From: an uncultured Collinsella sp.
Lineage (GTDB): Bacteria > Actinomycetota > Coriobacteriia > Coriobacteriales > Coriobacteriaceae
DNA: 64,000 nt
NCBI GenBank assembly: GCA_959604825.1
Contig: CAUHCN010000006.1
Coordinates: forward strand, 15,665 to 79,664
Reading direction: 5' to 3'
Shown here: piece by piece, positions 33,996 through 42,999 of the stretch
Layout: every line of letters begins with the position of its first letter
How positions within the stretch are numbered: position 1 is the stretch's first letter
The notes under the pieces: model-generated
What the model was told of the DNA's origin: nothing
The model's database searches: none
The model's input: only the letters and a program-made list of their open reading frames with translations
Translations under genes and position numbers: made by a program

Positions 33996-34178
33996 TCCCT
34001 TATGCACCACCATTGGGAACTTTGGCTGATAGATTTAGCGCGACGGGGGTTTGGCTGAAGGGACCTTTGGTATCCGTTCGGACACTTTGGCCCTTGATGA
34101 GCGTTTGGCTGATTGCTGCTTTGGGTACTCTTTGGGTTACTTTTGGTTTGTTTGATTTTTAATTTTAGGAGGGCTTGT
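33996..34178. repeat. T/G-rich leader with three TTTGGCTGA copies
   Basis: TTTGGCTGA occurs at 34021, 34050 and 34104, with further TTTGG units between. The DNA is markedly T-rich compared with its surroundings and runs into the nitroreductase gene. No gene is seen in it. Confidence 0.6.
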
Positions 34179-34709
34179 ATGTCTTATTTGGATCTGGCTC
34201 GTGGTCGGTATTCTTGTCGTTCTTTTGAGGACCGTCCTGTTGAGCAGTCGGTAGTGGATGCCATTGTTGAGGCGGGGCGGATTGCTCCTTCTGCTTGTAA
34301 TAATCATCCAGCCCGTGTGATGGTGCTGGATACGCCTGAGCTGTTGGAGAAGGCTGCTGCTTGTCAGCCTCGGTTTGCTCGTGATGGGTCTATCTTTGGA
34401 GCTCCGCTTGTCTTCCTTATTTGCAGCTTTACCGATGATGCTTGGGTGCGCCCGTATGACCAGATGAATTCCAGTGAAATCGATACGTCCATCGTGTGCG
34501 ACCAGATGATGATGGAGGCCACCGAGCAGGGCCTGGGAACGTGCTGGGTATGCCATTTTAAGCCTGAGGTGGCACAGGAGCAGTTCAATCTGCCCAAGGG
34601 CGTCTATCCCTATCACATGCTCGTCTGTGGCTATCCCGCCGACCACATCGCCGATCCCGAGCATCGCGAGGCCCGCACTATTCCCCTCTCCAACTTCCTC
34701 CTCAAGTAG
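34179..34709 (+). CDS. Nitroreductase-family flavoprotein
   Basis: A 176-residue FMN-dependent oxidoreductase. Seen: RYSCRSFEDRPV near the N-terminus, the FMN-binding SxxN-type APSACNNHPARVMV segment, and the C-terminal GLGTCWVCHFKPE with a Gly-rich loop. The substrate is unknown. The ATG at 34179 has AGGAGGG upstream. Roughly the first 80 codons use T-ending codons (for example GATCTGGCTCGTGGTCGG), while the second half uses the C/G-ending codons normal for this genome. This suggests a mosaic origin. It is closed by a terminator at 34753. Confidence 0.85.
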   Translation: MSYLDLARGRYSCRSFEDRPVEQSVVDAIVEAGRIAPSACNNHPARVMVLDTPELLEKAAACQPRFARDGSIFGAPLVFLICSFTDDAWVRPYDQMNSSEIDTSIVCDQMMMEATEQGLGTCWVCHFKPEVAQEQFNLPKGVYPYHMLVCGYPADHIADPEHREARTIPLSNFLLK

Positions 34710-34752
34710 TTTTTAGACATACCTTAAAATCTACCTTTTACCACGCGCCCTT

Positions 34753-34793
34753 CGCCGAGTTCTGTCCTATCGCATGCAGAGCTCGGCGTTTTG
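34753..34793 (+). terminator. Rho-independent terminator after the nitroreductase gene
   Basis: CGCCGAGTTCTG pairs with CAGAGCTCGGCG (one mismatch), then TTTTGTTT follows on the plus strand. Confidence 0.8.
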
Positions 34794-34815
34794 TTTCCCA
34801 ACCCGTATACAGCCA

Positions 34816-34846
34816 CAAAAAAGGAGCCCGCAGGTGCGAGCTCCTC
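34816..34846 (-). terminator. Rho-independent terminator after divIVA
   Basis: On the minus strand AGGAGCTCGC pairs with GCGGGCTCCT around an ACCT loop, followed by six T. It closes the whole division block. Confidence 0.85.
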
Positions 34847-34874
34847 TTAAGGACACTAGATTGTAGCTCTGATG

Positions 34875-35549
34875 CTAGTCCAGGTCGTCGGCGGCAAAGT
34901 TGTCGATCGGGGCGAAGGGATCGGCCACGGGGACAACCGGGTCAGCGACGGGCAGCGGCTCGGCGGGAACAGTCACCGCAGGAGAAGCGGCAGAACCGAC
35001 CGGCGTGGAGGCCATGAGGTCGGCCGGGAAGGAGTTCTGGGCATCGTCCATGAAGTGCTGGATGAGCTTGAGGTACTCGGCCTTGAACTCCTCGCGGGAA
35101 GCCTTGAGACGATCGATTTCCTCGAGCTCGGCCTGCTTCTCGGTCAGAGCCTGGCGGATAACCTCGCGTGCCTTAGCGTCAGCCTCGTTGCGGATACGCT
35201 CAGCGTTCTCGTTGGCATCGTTGACGATGGTCTCAGCGGTCTGCTGGGCAGCGATCAGGGCAGCGGAAATCTGGCGCTCCTGAGCGGAGAAGTCAGGGGC
35301 GGGAGCAGCCACGGGGGCGGCAGGAACGGCTTGGGCGGTGGCATCCTGAGCCTGGGCAAGCTGAGCCTGCGCATCGGCAAGCTGCTGCTCGGTAGCAGTC
35401 AGGCGACCCTTAAGGTCGACGATCTTAGCGAGCATAGCGTCAACCTCGGAGGACAGCGTCTCCAAGAAGACGTCGACCTCGGCGGGATCGTAGCCACGCT
35501 TGGCCTCAGAGAAAGTCTGAGCCTGGATGTCTGCAGGGGTAATAGCCAT
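34875..35549 (-). CDS. divIVA: DivIVA-domain cell division/polar growth protein
   Basis: A 224-residue coiled-coil protein that marks curved membrane at poles and septa. Seen: the N-terminal DivIVA domain (1-60) ITPADIQAQTFSEAKRGYDPAEVDVFLE, an Ala/Gln-rich linker, a long coiled coil (about 85-165) and a Pro/Val/Ala-rich tail. AAGGAG precedes the ATG. It is the last gene of yggS-sepF-yggT-divIVA. The actinobacterial relative Wag31 organises tip growth; here a septal role with SepF is more likely in a short rod or coccoid cell, which is an inference. Confidence 0.9.
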   Translation of the reverse strand: MAITPADIQAQTFSEAKRGYDPAEVDVFLETLSSEVDAMLAKIVDLKGRLTATEQQLADAQAQLAQAQDATAQAVPAAPVAAPAPDFSAQERQISAALIAAQQTAETIVNDANENAERIRNEADAKAREVIRQALTEKQAELEEIDRLKASREEFKAEYLKLIQHFMDDAQNSFPADLMASTPVGSAASPAVTVPAEPLPVADPVVPVADPFAPIDNFAADDLD

Positions 35550-35609
35550 AACAAGTCTCCTTTTTCATCGCCTCGGCGTACACGCCCGACGTAAGTTACT
35601 AAGTCAGTT

Positions 35610-35891
35610 CTATACGAGTATACCTATAAGAAGCTGCAGAACCAGCCTCTGCACCAACTGCAACGCAATAATCGCAACGACCGGCGAAAAATCGATACCG
35701 CCCATCGGCGGGATGAAACGACGGAACAGGTTGAGCCACGGACCGCACACGCTATCGAGCACCGCAGCAATATCCTGAAGCAAACCACCCTGCTTCATGG
35801 GAATCCACGTCATAAAGCAGTAGACGACAATGAGCGTGGAATAGAAGTTGAACAGCGTGTTGACCAGCTGGACGATAGTGTAGATGTTGAT
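35610..35891 (-). CDS. YggT-family membrane protein without a canonical start codon
   Basis: A small membrane protein of the ylmG/YggT family, with two hydrophobic helices. Conserved sequence (IYTIVQLVNTLFNFYSTLIV) lies upstream of the first in-frame ATG at 35813, and no ATG, GTG or TTG occurs between the sepF stop and that region. GAGGAG (35903-35898) is followed six bases later by ATC at 35891, and an ATT lies directly after the site at 35897. An AUC or AUU start is therefore likely, giving about 93 residues, the family size. The protein sits between sepF and divIVA, as in other Gram-positives, and helps divisome placement. Confidence 0.75.
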   Translation of the reverse strand: MNIYTIVQLVNTLFNFYSTLIVVYCFMTWIPMKQGGLLQDIAAVLDSVCGPWLNLFRRFIPPMGGIDFSPVVAIIALQLVQRLVLQLLIGILV

Positions 35892-35912
35892 GGGAATCTC
35901 CTCGTCTTGTCT

Positions 35913-36635
35913 TTACTTAAGGTAGCCGTCGGCACGAAGCTTCTTGAGATCGGAATCTTTGACCTCGCAACCGGCGGGCAGCACCATGAACACGCGGTCG
36001 CCTACCTCCTTGACCGTGGCGCCCAGACCGCAGGCAAAGCCGTAAGAGAAGTCCAAGACGCGCTTGGCAACTTCGGTGCGTACGCCCACAAAAATCAGTG
36101 CGACAGGCTGCTTGGTGCGAACGCGGCGCACCACGGTCTCCACGTCGTCATAGCTCTCGGGGCGCAGGACATAGGCCGGCAGTTGCGGCGTGGCGTTGAT
36201 GATATTGCTCGCATAGGCCGAGGCATCGCTCGGTGCAGGCGCGGGTGCAGCGGCGGCACGGGCGCGGGTGTTCTCGGCGTAGCTCGACGGCGTGTCATAG
36301 GCACCAGGACGATAACCGCTCGCAACACTGTCCTGCGAGCGCGAAGGCGGGTTATACGTCGTGGCATGGCGGGAGTCATCGCCGACCAGCTGACCGGAGC
36401 GCGTATACACGGCAACCGACTCAGCTTCACCGCGGCGCGTCTGACCAAGCAGGCCGTTGCTCGGCTCGTCTTGGGTGTAGAAGCCCTCGCCCGAAGCACC
36501 GCCGTAGCCGTTGCCCTGATAACTATCGTCATAGCCGTCATCGTAGCCGTAGTCGTCGTCCTGGCCATAACCCTGGTCGTAACCCTGCTGGCCGCCCAGG
36601 TGCATCTTATTTTTAATCTCGTCAAGGAAGCCCAT
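35913..36635 (-). CDS. sepF: Cell division protein SepF
   Basis: Anchors FtsZ to the membrane; in this group it replaces FtsA. The 240 residues start with the amphipathic membrane-binding helix GFLDEIKNKMHLGG. A long low-complexity region rich in Gly, Tyr, Asp and Gln (20-60) and in Ala/Pro (about 145-165) follows. The SepF core is at about 165-240 (ALIFVGVRTEVAKRVLDFSY, GDRVFMVLPAG). The ATG at 36635 follows GAGGACA. The extended linker is longer than in Bacillus SepF (about 150 residues). Confidence 0.92.
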   Translation of the reverse strand: MGFLDEIKNKMHLGGQQGYDQGYGQDDDYGYDDGYDDSYQGNGYGGASGEGFYTQDEPSNGLLGQTRRGEAESVAVYTRSGQLVGDDSRHATTYNPPSRSQDSVASGYRPGAYDTPSSYAENTRARAAAAPAPAPSDASAYASNIINATPQLPAYVLRPESYDDVETVVRRVRTKQPVALIFVGVRTEVAKRVLDFSYGFACGLGATVKEVGDRVFMVLPAGCEVKDSDLKKLRADGYLK

Positions 36636-36695
36636 GGTTGTGTCCTCTCGCGGTTTAGTGCAGGCGCCCCGATAATCAGTGCGCACTTCAGAGCC

Positions 36696-37433
36696 TTATT
36701 TTACTGCAAACTCCGGGCTAAATACTACCCTGCCCAGGCGAACGAGCGTAGAGCCCTCCTCAAGGGCAGGCTCAAAGTCCTCGCTCATGCCGCAGGAAAG
36801 CTCAGGCAGGTTCAAATCGGGATGCGCCGCCTCCAGCTCATCCCTCAGCTCACGAAGCCCCGCAAAGGTGCGGCGTGCCACATCCTTATTCCCCCGGGGC
36901 GCCATAGTCATAAGCCCCTGCACGCAAATCCCCTCAAGCTCCGCAAGCTCACCCGCGGCGTCGCGAATCTCATCGGGCGAAAAGCCTCCCTTCGACTCCT
37001 CACCACTCACATTGACCTCGATGAGCACACGCTGGGGGCCGGCGAGCTCGCCTGCCTCAATCTTGCGGACAGCACGGCTCGAGATCGCCTGTGCCAGATG
37101 CAGCGAACCCACCGAGTGAATCAGCTCGGCTGAGCCCAGCACCGCATTGATCTTATTGGTCTGCAGGTTGCCGATCATATCGAAGCGTACCTCGGGCAGC
37201 TCCGGATGCTCCGCCAGACCCGTGAGCTTGCGAACCAGCTCCTGCGGGCGGTTCTCGGCAAAATGGCGATACCCCGCCTGGATGGCAGCAACAGTCTCAT
37301 CGACACCAACGGTCTTGGACACGGCAATGAGGCGCGCGGCGTCGTGGGGGCGGCCCGCGCGATCGAGCGCCGCATAAAAACGTTCCAGAATCTGCTCGCG
37401 GCGAGCGCGCATCAAATCCAAATAGTTATCCAT
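36696..37433 (-). CDS. yggS: YggS-family PLP-binding protein (PLP homeostasis)
   Basis: A 245-residue alanine-racemase-like fold protein without racemase partner domain that controls free pyridoxal phosphate. Seen: LIAVSKTVGVDETVAAI with the PLP lysine near residue 38, FAENRPQELVRK near residue 60, and GMSEDFEPALEEGSTLVRLG near the C-terminus. The ATG at 37433 has GGAGG nine bases upstream. It heads the yggS-sepF-yggT-divIVA group, which in other Gram-positives follows ftsZ-pgeF directly. Confidence 0.92.
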   Translation of the reverse strand: MDNYLDLMRARREQILERFYAALDRAGRPHDAARLIAVSKTVGVDETVAAIQAGYRHFAENRPQELVRKLTGLAEHPELPEVRFDMIGNLQTNKINAVLGSAELIHSVGSLHLAQAISSRAVRKIEAGELAGPQRVLIEVNVSGEESKGGFSPDEIRDAAGELAELEGICVQGLMTMAPRGNKDVARRTFAGLRELRDELEAAHPDLNLPELSCGMSEDFEPALEEGSTLVRLGRVVFSPEFAVK

Positions 37434-37484
37434 TGCCAATCGCCTCCGCTGACAGCCAAACAAGTAGTCCCATGCTAACGCAAG

Positions 37485-37516
37485 AGCGCGGCCCCGCATG
37501 TGCAAGGCCGCGCTCA
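37485..37516 (-). terminator. Hairpin terminator after phoU
   Basis: A 13-bp stem GAGCGCGGCC..GGCCGCGCTC with a 10-base loop follows the phoU stop. The T-run is weak (CTTGCG), so readthrough into yggS is possible. Confidence 0.55.
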
Positions 37517-37552
37517 CTTAGGTATTTACAATCTTTCGACGAACGGGGCTAC

Positions 37553-38410
37553 TTACTCCTCGTCGTCCTCGCCATCGTCCTCGTCCTCAAGATGATCGAG
37601 CAGGTAGCGAAGACCCTCGCTGACCTCGTTGGCGGGCACCTTGGCAACGTAGCGCGCGTCGACGGCGGGCCTCATGATAACACCCTCGCCCGAAGGCACG
37701 CGCATGCTCTCGAGCTCGTCCTCATCAGTGCGGGCGATATCGCCGGCGTTCATGCGCTGACCAGTCAACAGGAAGGTCAGACGGCAAGCGGCATCGATGG
37801 AAATCGAAGCGATGCGATCGAGATAGCGCGAAACCATGATGGCGCGGCGCAGGTCGTCATAGTTGCCGTCGTCGTCCATAAAGTCGCCCGTATCCATACG
37901 GTTAAAGGTGCGGAAGAACTTCTCGTAGGCGGCGTGCACTGGCTCGTCCTCGACGGCCAGGTTGCAGATGATGGACATGTCATTGGTAACGAGCGCAGAA
38001 AGCGAAGAGCCCAGCACCTGGTAAACAGCTTCGGCCTCGGCCTCAACCGTACCGACGAGCTCCTGGGGCAGCGAGATGTCGGCCTTGACCATGTGACGCG
38101 CGGCGCGGCAGATCTGGCGAACCTTATCGGTCATGCGCTGCAGGTTAAAGTCGACGTAGATAATCGTCTGCAGCAAGCGGAAGTCGGAGGCGACCGGCGA
38201 CTGCGTGGCGATCAGGTTGTAGCACACGGCCTCCAAGTTGGCGCAGCGCGCGTCAATCGAAAGCGTGCGCTTCTTGGTCTTGGTGGCGAGCTTGCGGTCG
38301 TCGGTCACATAGGCCTTAACGGCATCGTGGAGGGCCAGATCGACGGCCTCGTAGATGCTCAGCATCTCGTGGCGGGCCTCGATGAGCTGACGGGAAAACA
38401 GTTTACGCAT
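37553..38410 (-). CDS. phoU: PhoU phosphate-signalling protein
   Basis: A 285-residue helical protein that links the Pst transporter to the sensor kinase and shuts off phosphate uptake when phosphate is plentiful. Seen: two helical repeats, EMLSIYEAVDLALHDAVKAY and a second copy with AIMVSRYLDRIASISIDAA bearing the metal-binding-type (E/D)xxxD residues, and a long acidic tail ending GEDDEE. The C-terminus is longer than in E. coli PhoU (about 241). GGAGTGAACC precedes the ATG. It is last in the pst operon. Confidence 0.9.
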   Translation of the reverse strand: MRKLFSRQLIEARHEMLSIYEAVDLALHDAVKAYVTDDRKLATKTKKRTLSIDARCANLEAVCYNLIATQSPVASDFRLLQTIIYVDFNLQRMTDKVRQICRAARHMVKADISLPQELVGTVEAEAEAVYQVLGSSLSALVTNDMSIICNLAVEDEPVHAAYEKFFRTFNRMDTGDFMDDDGNYDDLRRAIMVSRYLDRIASISIDAACRLTFLLTGQRMNAGDIARTDEDELESMRVPSGEGVIMRPAVDARYVAKVPANEVSEGLRYLLDHLEDEDDGEDDEE

Positions 38411-38502
38411 GGTTCACTCCAATCAGTTGGGTGCGGTCATGCCGCCCGCACAGTGAATACGCACCGGACCAGGTCCGATCGGCTTGGGACTAGTCGCACC
38501 GA

Positions 38503-39306
<804 letters not shown>

Positions 39307-39318
39307 GGGACTCCTTAA

Positions 39319-40224
39319 CTAGCGACGCTTGCGCGACAGGAAGCGCGCAAACAGGTTGAAGGCCAGAATGATCACCATCAGCAAGAGCGCGGTGCCGTAG
39401 GCTGCGTTCATGTTGATGCCGTCGTTGGCAAGCAGGTACAGGTGAACCGTCATGGGGCGGCCGGAATCGAGCGGCGAGATAGGTAGATTGATGGCCTGGC
39501 CCATGGTGTAGAGCACCACGGCGGTCTCGCCAATGGCACGGCCGATGGCAAGGACAATGCCCGTGGCAATACGGCCAAAGGCAGAAGGAAGCACGATCTT
39601 GGAGACAACCTGCCACTTGGTGGCGCCCAGGCCATACGCGCCCCAACGGATATAGCGCGGAACGGCGCGAATGGCCTCTTCGGTGGTGCGCATGACGATG
39701 GGAAGCATCAAGAGCGCAAGCGCCAGAGCGGCCGAGACCATCGAAAGGCCCAGACCCATAGCCTCGACAAACAAGGCGTAGCCAAACAGGCCCATAACGA
39801 TGGAGGGCACCGAGGCCAAAGCGTCAGCAGCGTAGCGAATGAGCTCAACGATCTTGCCCTGCTTGGCGTACTCGGCCAGATAGACGGCTGCCAGCACAGC
39901 GATCGGCGTGCAGATAAGCATGGCGAGCGCCGTCACATAGACGGTCGAGACGATCGTGGGCCAAATACCGCCCTCGGCGTTGACGCCCTGGGGCCAACCG
40001 AAGATAAAGTCGAGCGAGATGTGTGGCAGGCCGTTGATGACCACGTAGGCGATGATAGCGACCAGCACCAGCGTGGTGATGTATGCCGCGGCACGGAACA
40101 CGCCAAGCATGATCTTGTTGGACAGGTCCTTGTTGATGCGGCCCTTCTTGCCGTGGGAAAGGGCACGCTTGATGCGCTCGCGCGACGAGGTCGTATCGAC
40201 CGTCGTGTCAACGGAATCGGACAT
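39319..40224 (-). CDS. pstA: Phosphate ABC transporter permease PstA
   Basis: One of the two membrane subunits of the phosphate importer. The 301 residues contain about six membrane helices and the EAA-type coupling loop near MRTTEEAIRAVPRYIRWGAYGLGATKWQ. The N-terminus carries a 35-residue hydrophilic stretch. The ATG lies 3 bases past the pstC stop, with AGAGGGGG upstream, so translation is probably coupled. Confidence 0.94.
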   Translation of the reverse strand: MSDSVDTTVDTTSSRERIKRALSHGKKGRINKDLSNKIMLGVFRAAAYITTLVLVAIIAYVVINGLPHISLDFIFGWPQGVNAEGGIWPTIVSTVYVTALAMLICTPIAVLAAVYLAEYAKQGKIVELIRYAADALASVPSIVMGLFGYALFVEAMGLGLSMVSAALALALLMLPIVMRTTEEAIRAVPRYIRWGAYGLGATKWQVVSKIVLPSAFGRIATGIVLAIGRAIGETAVVLYTMGQAINLPISPLDSGRPMTVHLYLLANDGINMNAAYGTALLLMVIILAFNLFARFLSRKRR

Positions 40225-40227
40225 AGC

Positions 40228-41154
40228 CTACCCCCTCTTCTTCTTGGAAACCAGGCGGACGATGCCCACCAGCGTGGCGGAAATGATAAACAGGACCACG
40301 CCCATGCCGAACAGCGCCGAGCGATGCAGACCCGAGGAATAGCTCATGTCGAGCGCAATCTGGCTCGTGAGCGTCGAGATGGGGCTCGCAATGCTGTCGG
40401 GAATAACCGGGGCGTTACCCACGACCATGAGCACGGCCATGGTCTCGCCGATGGCACGGCCCATACCCAGCACGATGGCATCCACGATACCCAGCTTGGC
40501 GGCAGGTAACACGACCTTATAGATAGTCTGCCACTTGGTGGCGCCCATGGCATACGATGCCTCGCGAATGCCCATGGGAATGGAATTAAGAGCATCGATG
40601 GTAAGCGTCGTGATGGTGGGCACGATCATAATGGCGAGCACGAACCACGCCGTCAGCGCGCCAAAACCAAGACCGCCGGTCAGTTGTGCGATAAACGGGC
40701 GGATGATGATCATGCCAAAGAAGCCATAGATGATAGAAGGGATGCCGGCCAACAGGTCAACGGCAGGGCTGATGAGCTTGCGCACGCGCTTGCTGGCGAT
40801 CTCGACCAGATACACGGCCGTGCCCACGCCTAGGGGCACACCCATGGCGAGCGCACCGACGGTCACCAGACCCGAGCCGGCAAGCAGCGACACGATGCCG
40901 TAGTGGCCCTCAGAGGGCGCCCACGTAAAGCTAAAGAAGTCCGCCAGACCGATGTCGGTAAAGACGGGCAGCGCCGAGTACGTGGTAAAGACAAAAATCA
41001 GGATGACGGTAACAACCGCCAAGAACGCGCAGGCAAAGAAAATCCACTGCAGCGCCTTCTCCTTGATATAGGTGCTGCGCGATACGAGCGCCAGCTCGCG
41101 CTTCTTGGGCGCCTGAGCATTCTGCTCAGTCTGGGAGTTTTCCTGTGCTTCCAT
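40228..41154 (-). CDS. pstC: Phosphate ABC transporter permease PstC
   Basis: The partner membrane subunit of PstA. The 308 residues have six or so membrane helices and a coupling loop with MGIREASYAMGATKWQTIYK, the PstC pattern. I chose the ATG at 41154, with AAGGGGAG eight bases upstream; a GTG nine bases earlier overlaps pstS. It starts 1 base after the pstS stop region. Confidence 0.94.
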   Translation of the reverse strand: MEAQENSQTEQNAQAPKKRELALVSRSTYIKEKALQWIFFACAFLAVVTVILIFVFTTYSALPVFTDIGLADFFSFTWAPSEGHYGIVSLLAGSGLVTVGALAMGVPLGVGTAVYLVEIASKRVRKLISPAVDLLAGIPSIIYGFFGMIIIRPFIAQLTGGLGFGALTAWFVLAIMIVPTITTLTIDALNSIPMGIREASYAMGATKWQTIYKVVLPAAKLGIVDAIVLGMGRAIGETMAVLMVVGNAPVIPDSIASPISTLTSQIALDMSYSSGLHRSALFGMGVVLFIISATLVGIVRLVSKKKRG

Positions 41155-41155
41155 G

Positions 41156-41992
41156 CTACTCACTCCCCTTCTCGTCGTTGGTGACGGGAATAAAGCCCGC
41201 CTCGCGAATCTGCTTGTCCATCTTTTCGGACGTCACGTAGTCGATGTAATCCTGCGCCTGCTGCGAAGGCGCACCCTTCACAAAGAAGTAAAGGTCGCGC
41301 GAGATGGGATAGCCGCCACTCGCAACCGTCTTCTCGGACGCCTCAACATGATTGACCGAGACGGCCTTGACCGAGGTCTTGGCGTTGAGGCTATCGACGA
41401 AGCCCAGCGAAATGTAGCCGATAGCCCCGCGCGAACGAGATACCACGTCGCGCACCTGGCCCGTGCCCGAAAGAACGGCGGAGCGGCGATCGAACGGGGT
41501 GCCGTCCATCACGATGGTGCGGAAGGCTTCACGCGTGCCAGACGCCTCATCTCGGTTGATAACCTGAATCCTCAGGTCCTCGCCACCGACTTCTTTCCAG
41601 TTGGTGATCTTGCCGGCATAGATATCGCGGAGCTGCTCGGTCGAGAGGTTATCGACGGGGTTGTCTTCGTTCACGATGACCGCGATACCGTCGTGGGCAA
41701 TGACGATGGGAGTCAGGCCCAGATCCTGCTCGTCGGCATTGAGTCCACGGGAGGAGCTGGCGATATCGGCCGTGCCAGCGCTGACGGCTTCGATGCCAGC
41801 GGAAGAGCCCAAACCGGAAACGAGCACGTCGATGCCGGTCTCCTCCTTAAAGCCCTCTGCCGCAATTTCGGCGATAGGAAGGCAGGTCGTGGAGCCGGCC
41901 ACGGTAATGGAAGAGGTAGAAGATCCCGAAGAACAGGCGCACAGCGTAAGCGTAAGCACAGCGGCGCTCAGGACCGATACGATCTTTCTCAT
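41156..41992 (-). CDS. pstS: Phosphate-binding lipoprotein PstS
   Basis: Binds phosphate outside the membrane and delivers it to PstCA. The 278 residues start with a lipoprotein signal (VLSAAVLTLTLCAC, Cys20 as lipid anchor) and a Ser/Thr linker. GSTTCLPIAE at about residue 32 and SRGLNADE near 80 are phosphate-ligand segments, as is RDEASGTREAF near 160. Its ATG overlaps the pgeF stop codon in the form ATGA, so the two are translationally coupled. Confidence 0.93.
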   Translation of the reverse strand: MRKIVSVLSAAVLTLTLCACSSGSSTSSITVAGSTTCLPIAEIAAEGFKEETGIDVLVSGLGSSAGIEAVSAGTADIASSSRGLNADEQDLGLTPIVIAHDGIAVIVNEDNPVDNLSTEQLRDIYAGKITNWKEVGGEDLRIQVINRDEASGTREAFRTIVMDGTPFDRRSAVLSGTGQVRDVVSRSRGAIGYISLGFVDSLNAKTSVKAVSVNHVEASEKTVASGGYPISRDLYFFVKGAPSQQAQDYIDYVTSEKMDKQIREAGFIPVTNDEKGSE

Positions 41993-42789
41993 AGCATCAC
42001 GCCGATCGCAGCATGGCGCCCACAGGTGCCGTCCTCGTTACGGTAGGAATAAAAGCGGTCGTTCTGACGCACAGTCGAAAGCTGGGTATCCACGATATTA
42101 TCCGCGTCCACACCGGCATCTACCAGCGCCTCACAAATGGCAGCGGAAAGATCGAGCATGCGAGAGGCACTCGCATCGATGCAAGAGAACTCGACGGCAA
42201 AGCGATCCATGAGTTCCTGGGATACCTCATATTCGTCAGCCAAGATATGGGGGCCGATATAGGCGGAAACGTCGCTCGCATCGCAGCCGGCAGCATCGCA
42301 AAGCGCCTGGCACGCCTTGGCAGAAATACGTGCAATCGTGCCCTTCCAACCGGAGTGCACCACGGCAAATCCGCCAGGGGCCACCAGCACCACGGGAACG
42401 CAGTCGGCAAAGCAGAGCAGCACGGGCACGTCATGGGCCGTACAGACGATGGCATCGCAGCCCTCGGCAATCTGCTCGCGAACAGCCTCAAGATCGTCGG
42501 CGCCGTTCGAAGTCACCGTAACGATATGGTCACCATGTACCTGATTGGGCACGAGCAGATTATGCTCGCACTCAGTGGCGCCCATAGCTTCGAGCGCTCG
42601 ACGACGATTTTCTTGAACAGCAAAGGGGTCATCGCCTACATGCGAGCCCAGGTTGAGCGAGGAGTACGCATCTTCAGAAACGCCACCGGTGCGCTCGGTA
42701 AAGGCAAAGCGGACATCGGATGTCGCGCCCTCCACCAACGTAACTCCATCATGGTCGACACGCGAAACGTTGTCCGCACGTGCTGCCAT
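41989..42789 (-). CDS. pgeF: PgeF/YfiH (LACC1-like) peptidoglycan editing and purine nucleoside enzyme
   Basis: A 266-residue copper/zinc-type YfiH protein. Relatives correct L-Ser-containing muropeptide precursors and also act as purine nucleoside phosphorylase/deaminase. Seen: metal ligands in NQVHGDHIV, LCFADCVPVVLVAPG and VVHSGWKGTIA, and SAYIGPHI near residue 185. The ATG at 42789 has AGGAGG upstream. It is the first gene of the pst unit here and overlaps pstS by four bases. PHO-box-like repeats lie 104-121 bases upstream of its start. Confidence 0.9.
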   Translation of the reverse strand: MAARADNVSRVDHDGVTLVEGATSDVRFAFTERTGGVSEDAYSSLNLGSHVGDDPFAVQENRRRALEAMGATECEHNLLVPNQVHGDHIVTVTSNGADDLEAVREQIAEGCDAIVCTAHDVPVLLCFADCVPVVLVAPGGFAVVHSGWKGTIARISAKACQALCDAAGCDASDVSAYIGPHILADEYEVSQELMDRFAVEFSCIDASASRMLDLSAAICEALVDAGVDADNIVDTQLSTVRQNDRFYSYRNEDGTCGRHAAIGVML

Positions 42790-42892
42790 ACTAAAGCCTC
42801 CTAATAACACAAGTACCGCGGCGTCGCCGCGCAGTCCGCGTTTATACGGCTGTCATACTTCCTTAAAAGGATACCCGCAGCGGTAGGGACCA

Positions 42893-42910
42893 AACGTAAA
42901 GGGAACGTAA
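42893..42910 (-). promoter_or_regulatory. PHO-box-like tandem repeat upstream of pgeF-pst
   Basis: On the minus strand TTACGTT occurs twice with an 11-base period (42910-42904 and 42899-42893). An 11-base period is the typical spacing of PhoB/PhoP half sites. A palindrome CGTTTGTAAACG lies 20 bases further upstream. No phoB/phoP gene is in the window, so the assignment is from pattern and context. Confidence 0.45.
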
Positions 42911-42944
42911 GGAGATTGGAGGCTTTCGTTTACAAACGAGAAAC

Positions 42945-42978
42945 AAAACGGGGTGCATCCAAATGGACACACCCCGTG
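42945..42978 (-). terminator. Rho-independent terminator after ftsZ
   Basis: On the minus strand ACGGGGTG pairs with CACCCCGT around a 14-base loop, then TTTGTTT follows. It separates the dcw genes from the pgeF-pst unit. Confidence 0.75.
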
Positions 42979-42999
42979 CAGGTCGTTGAGAAAAACGAA

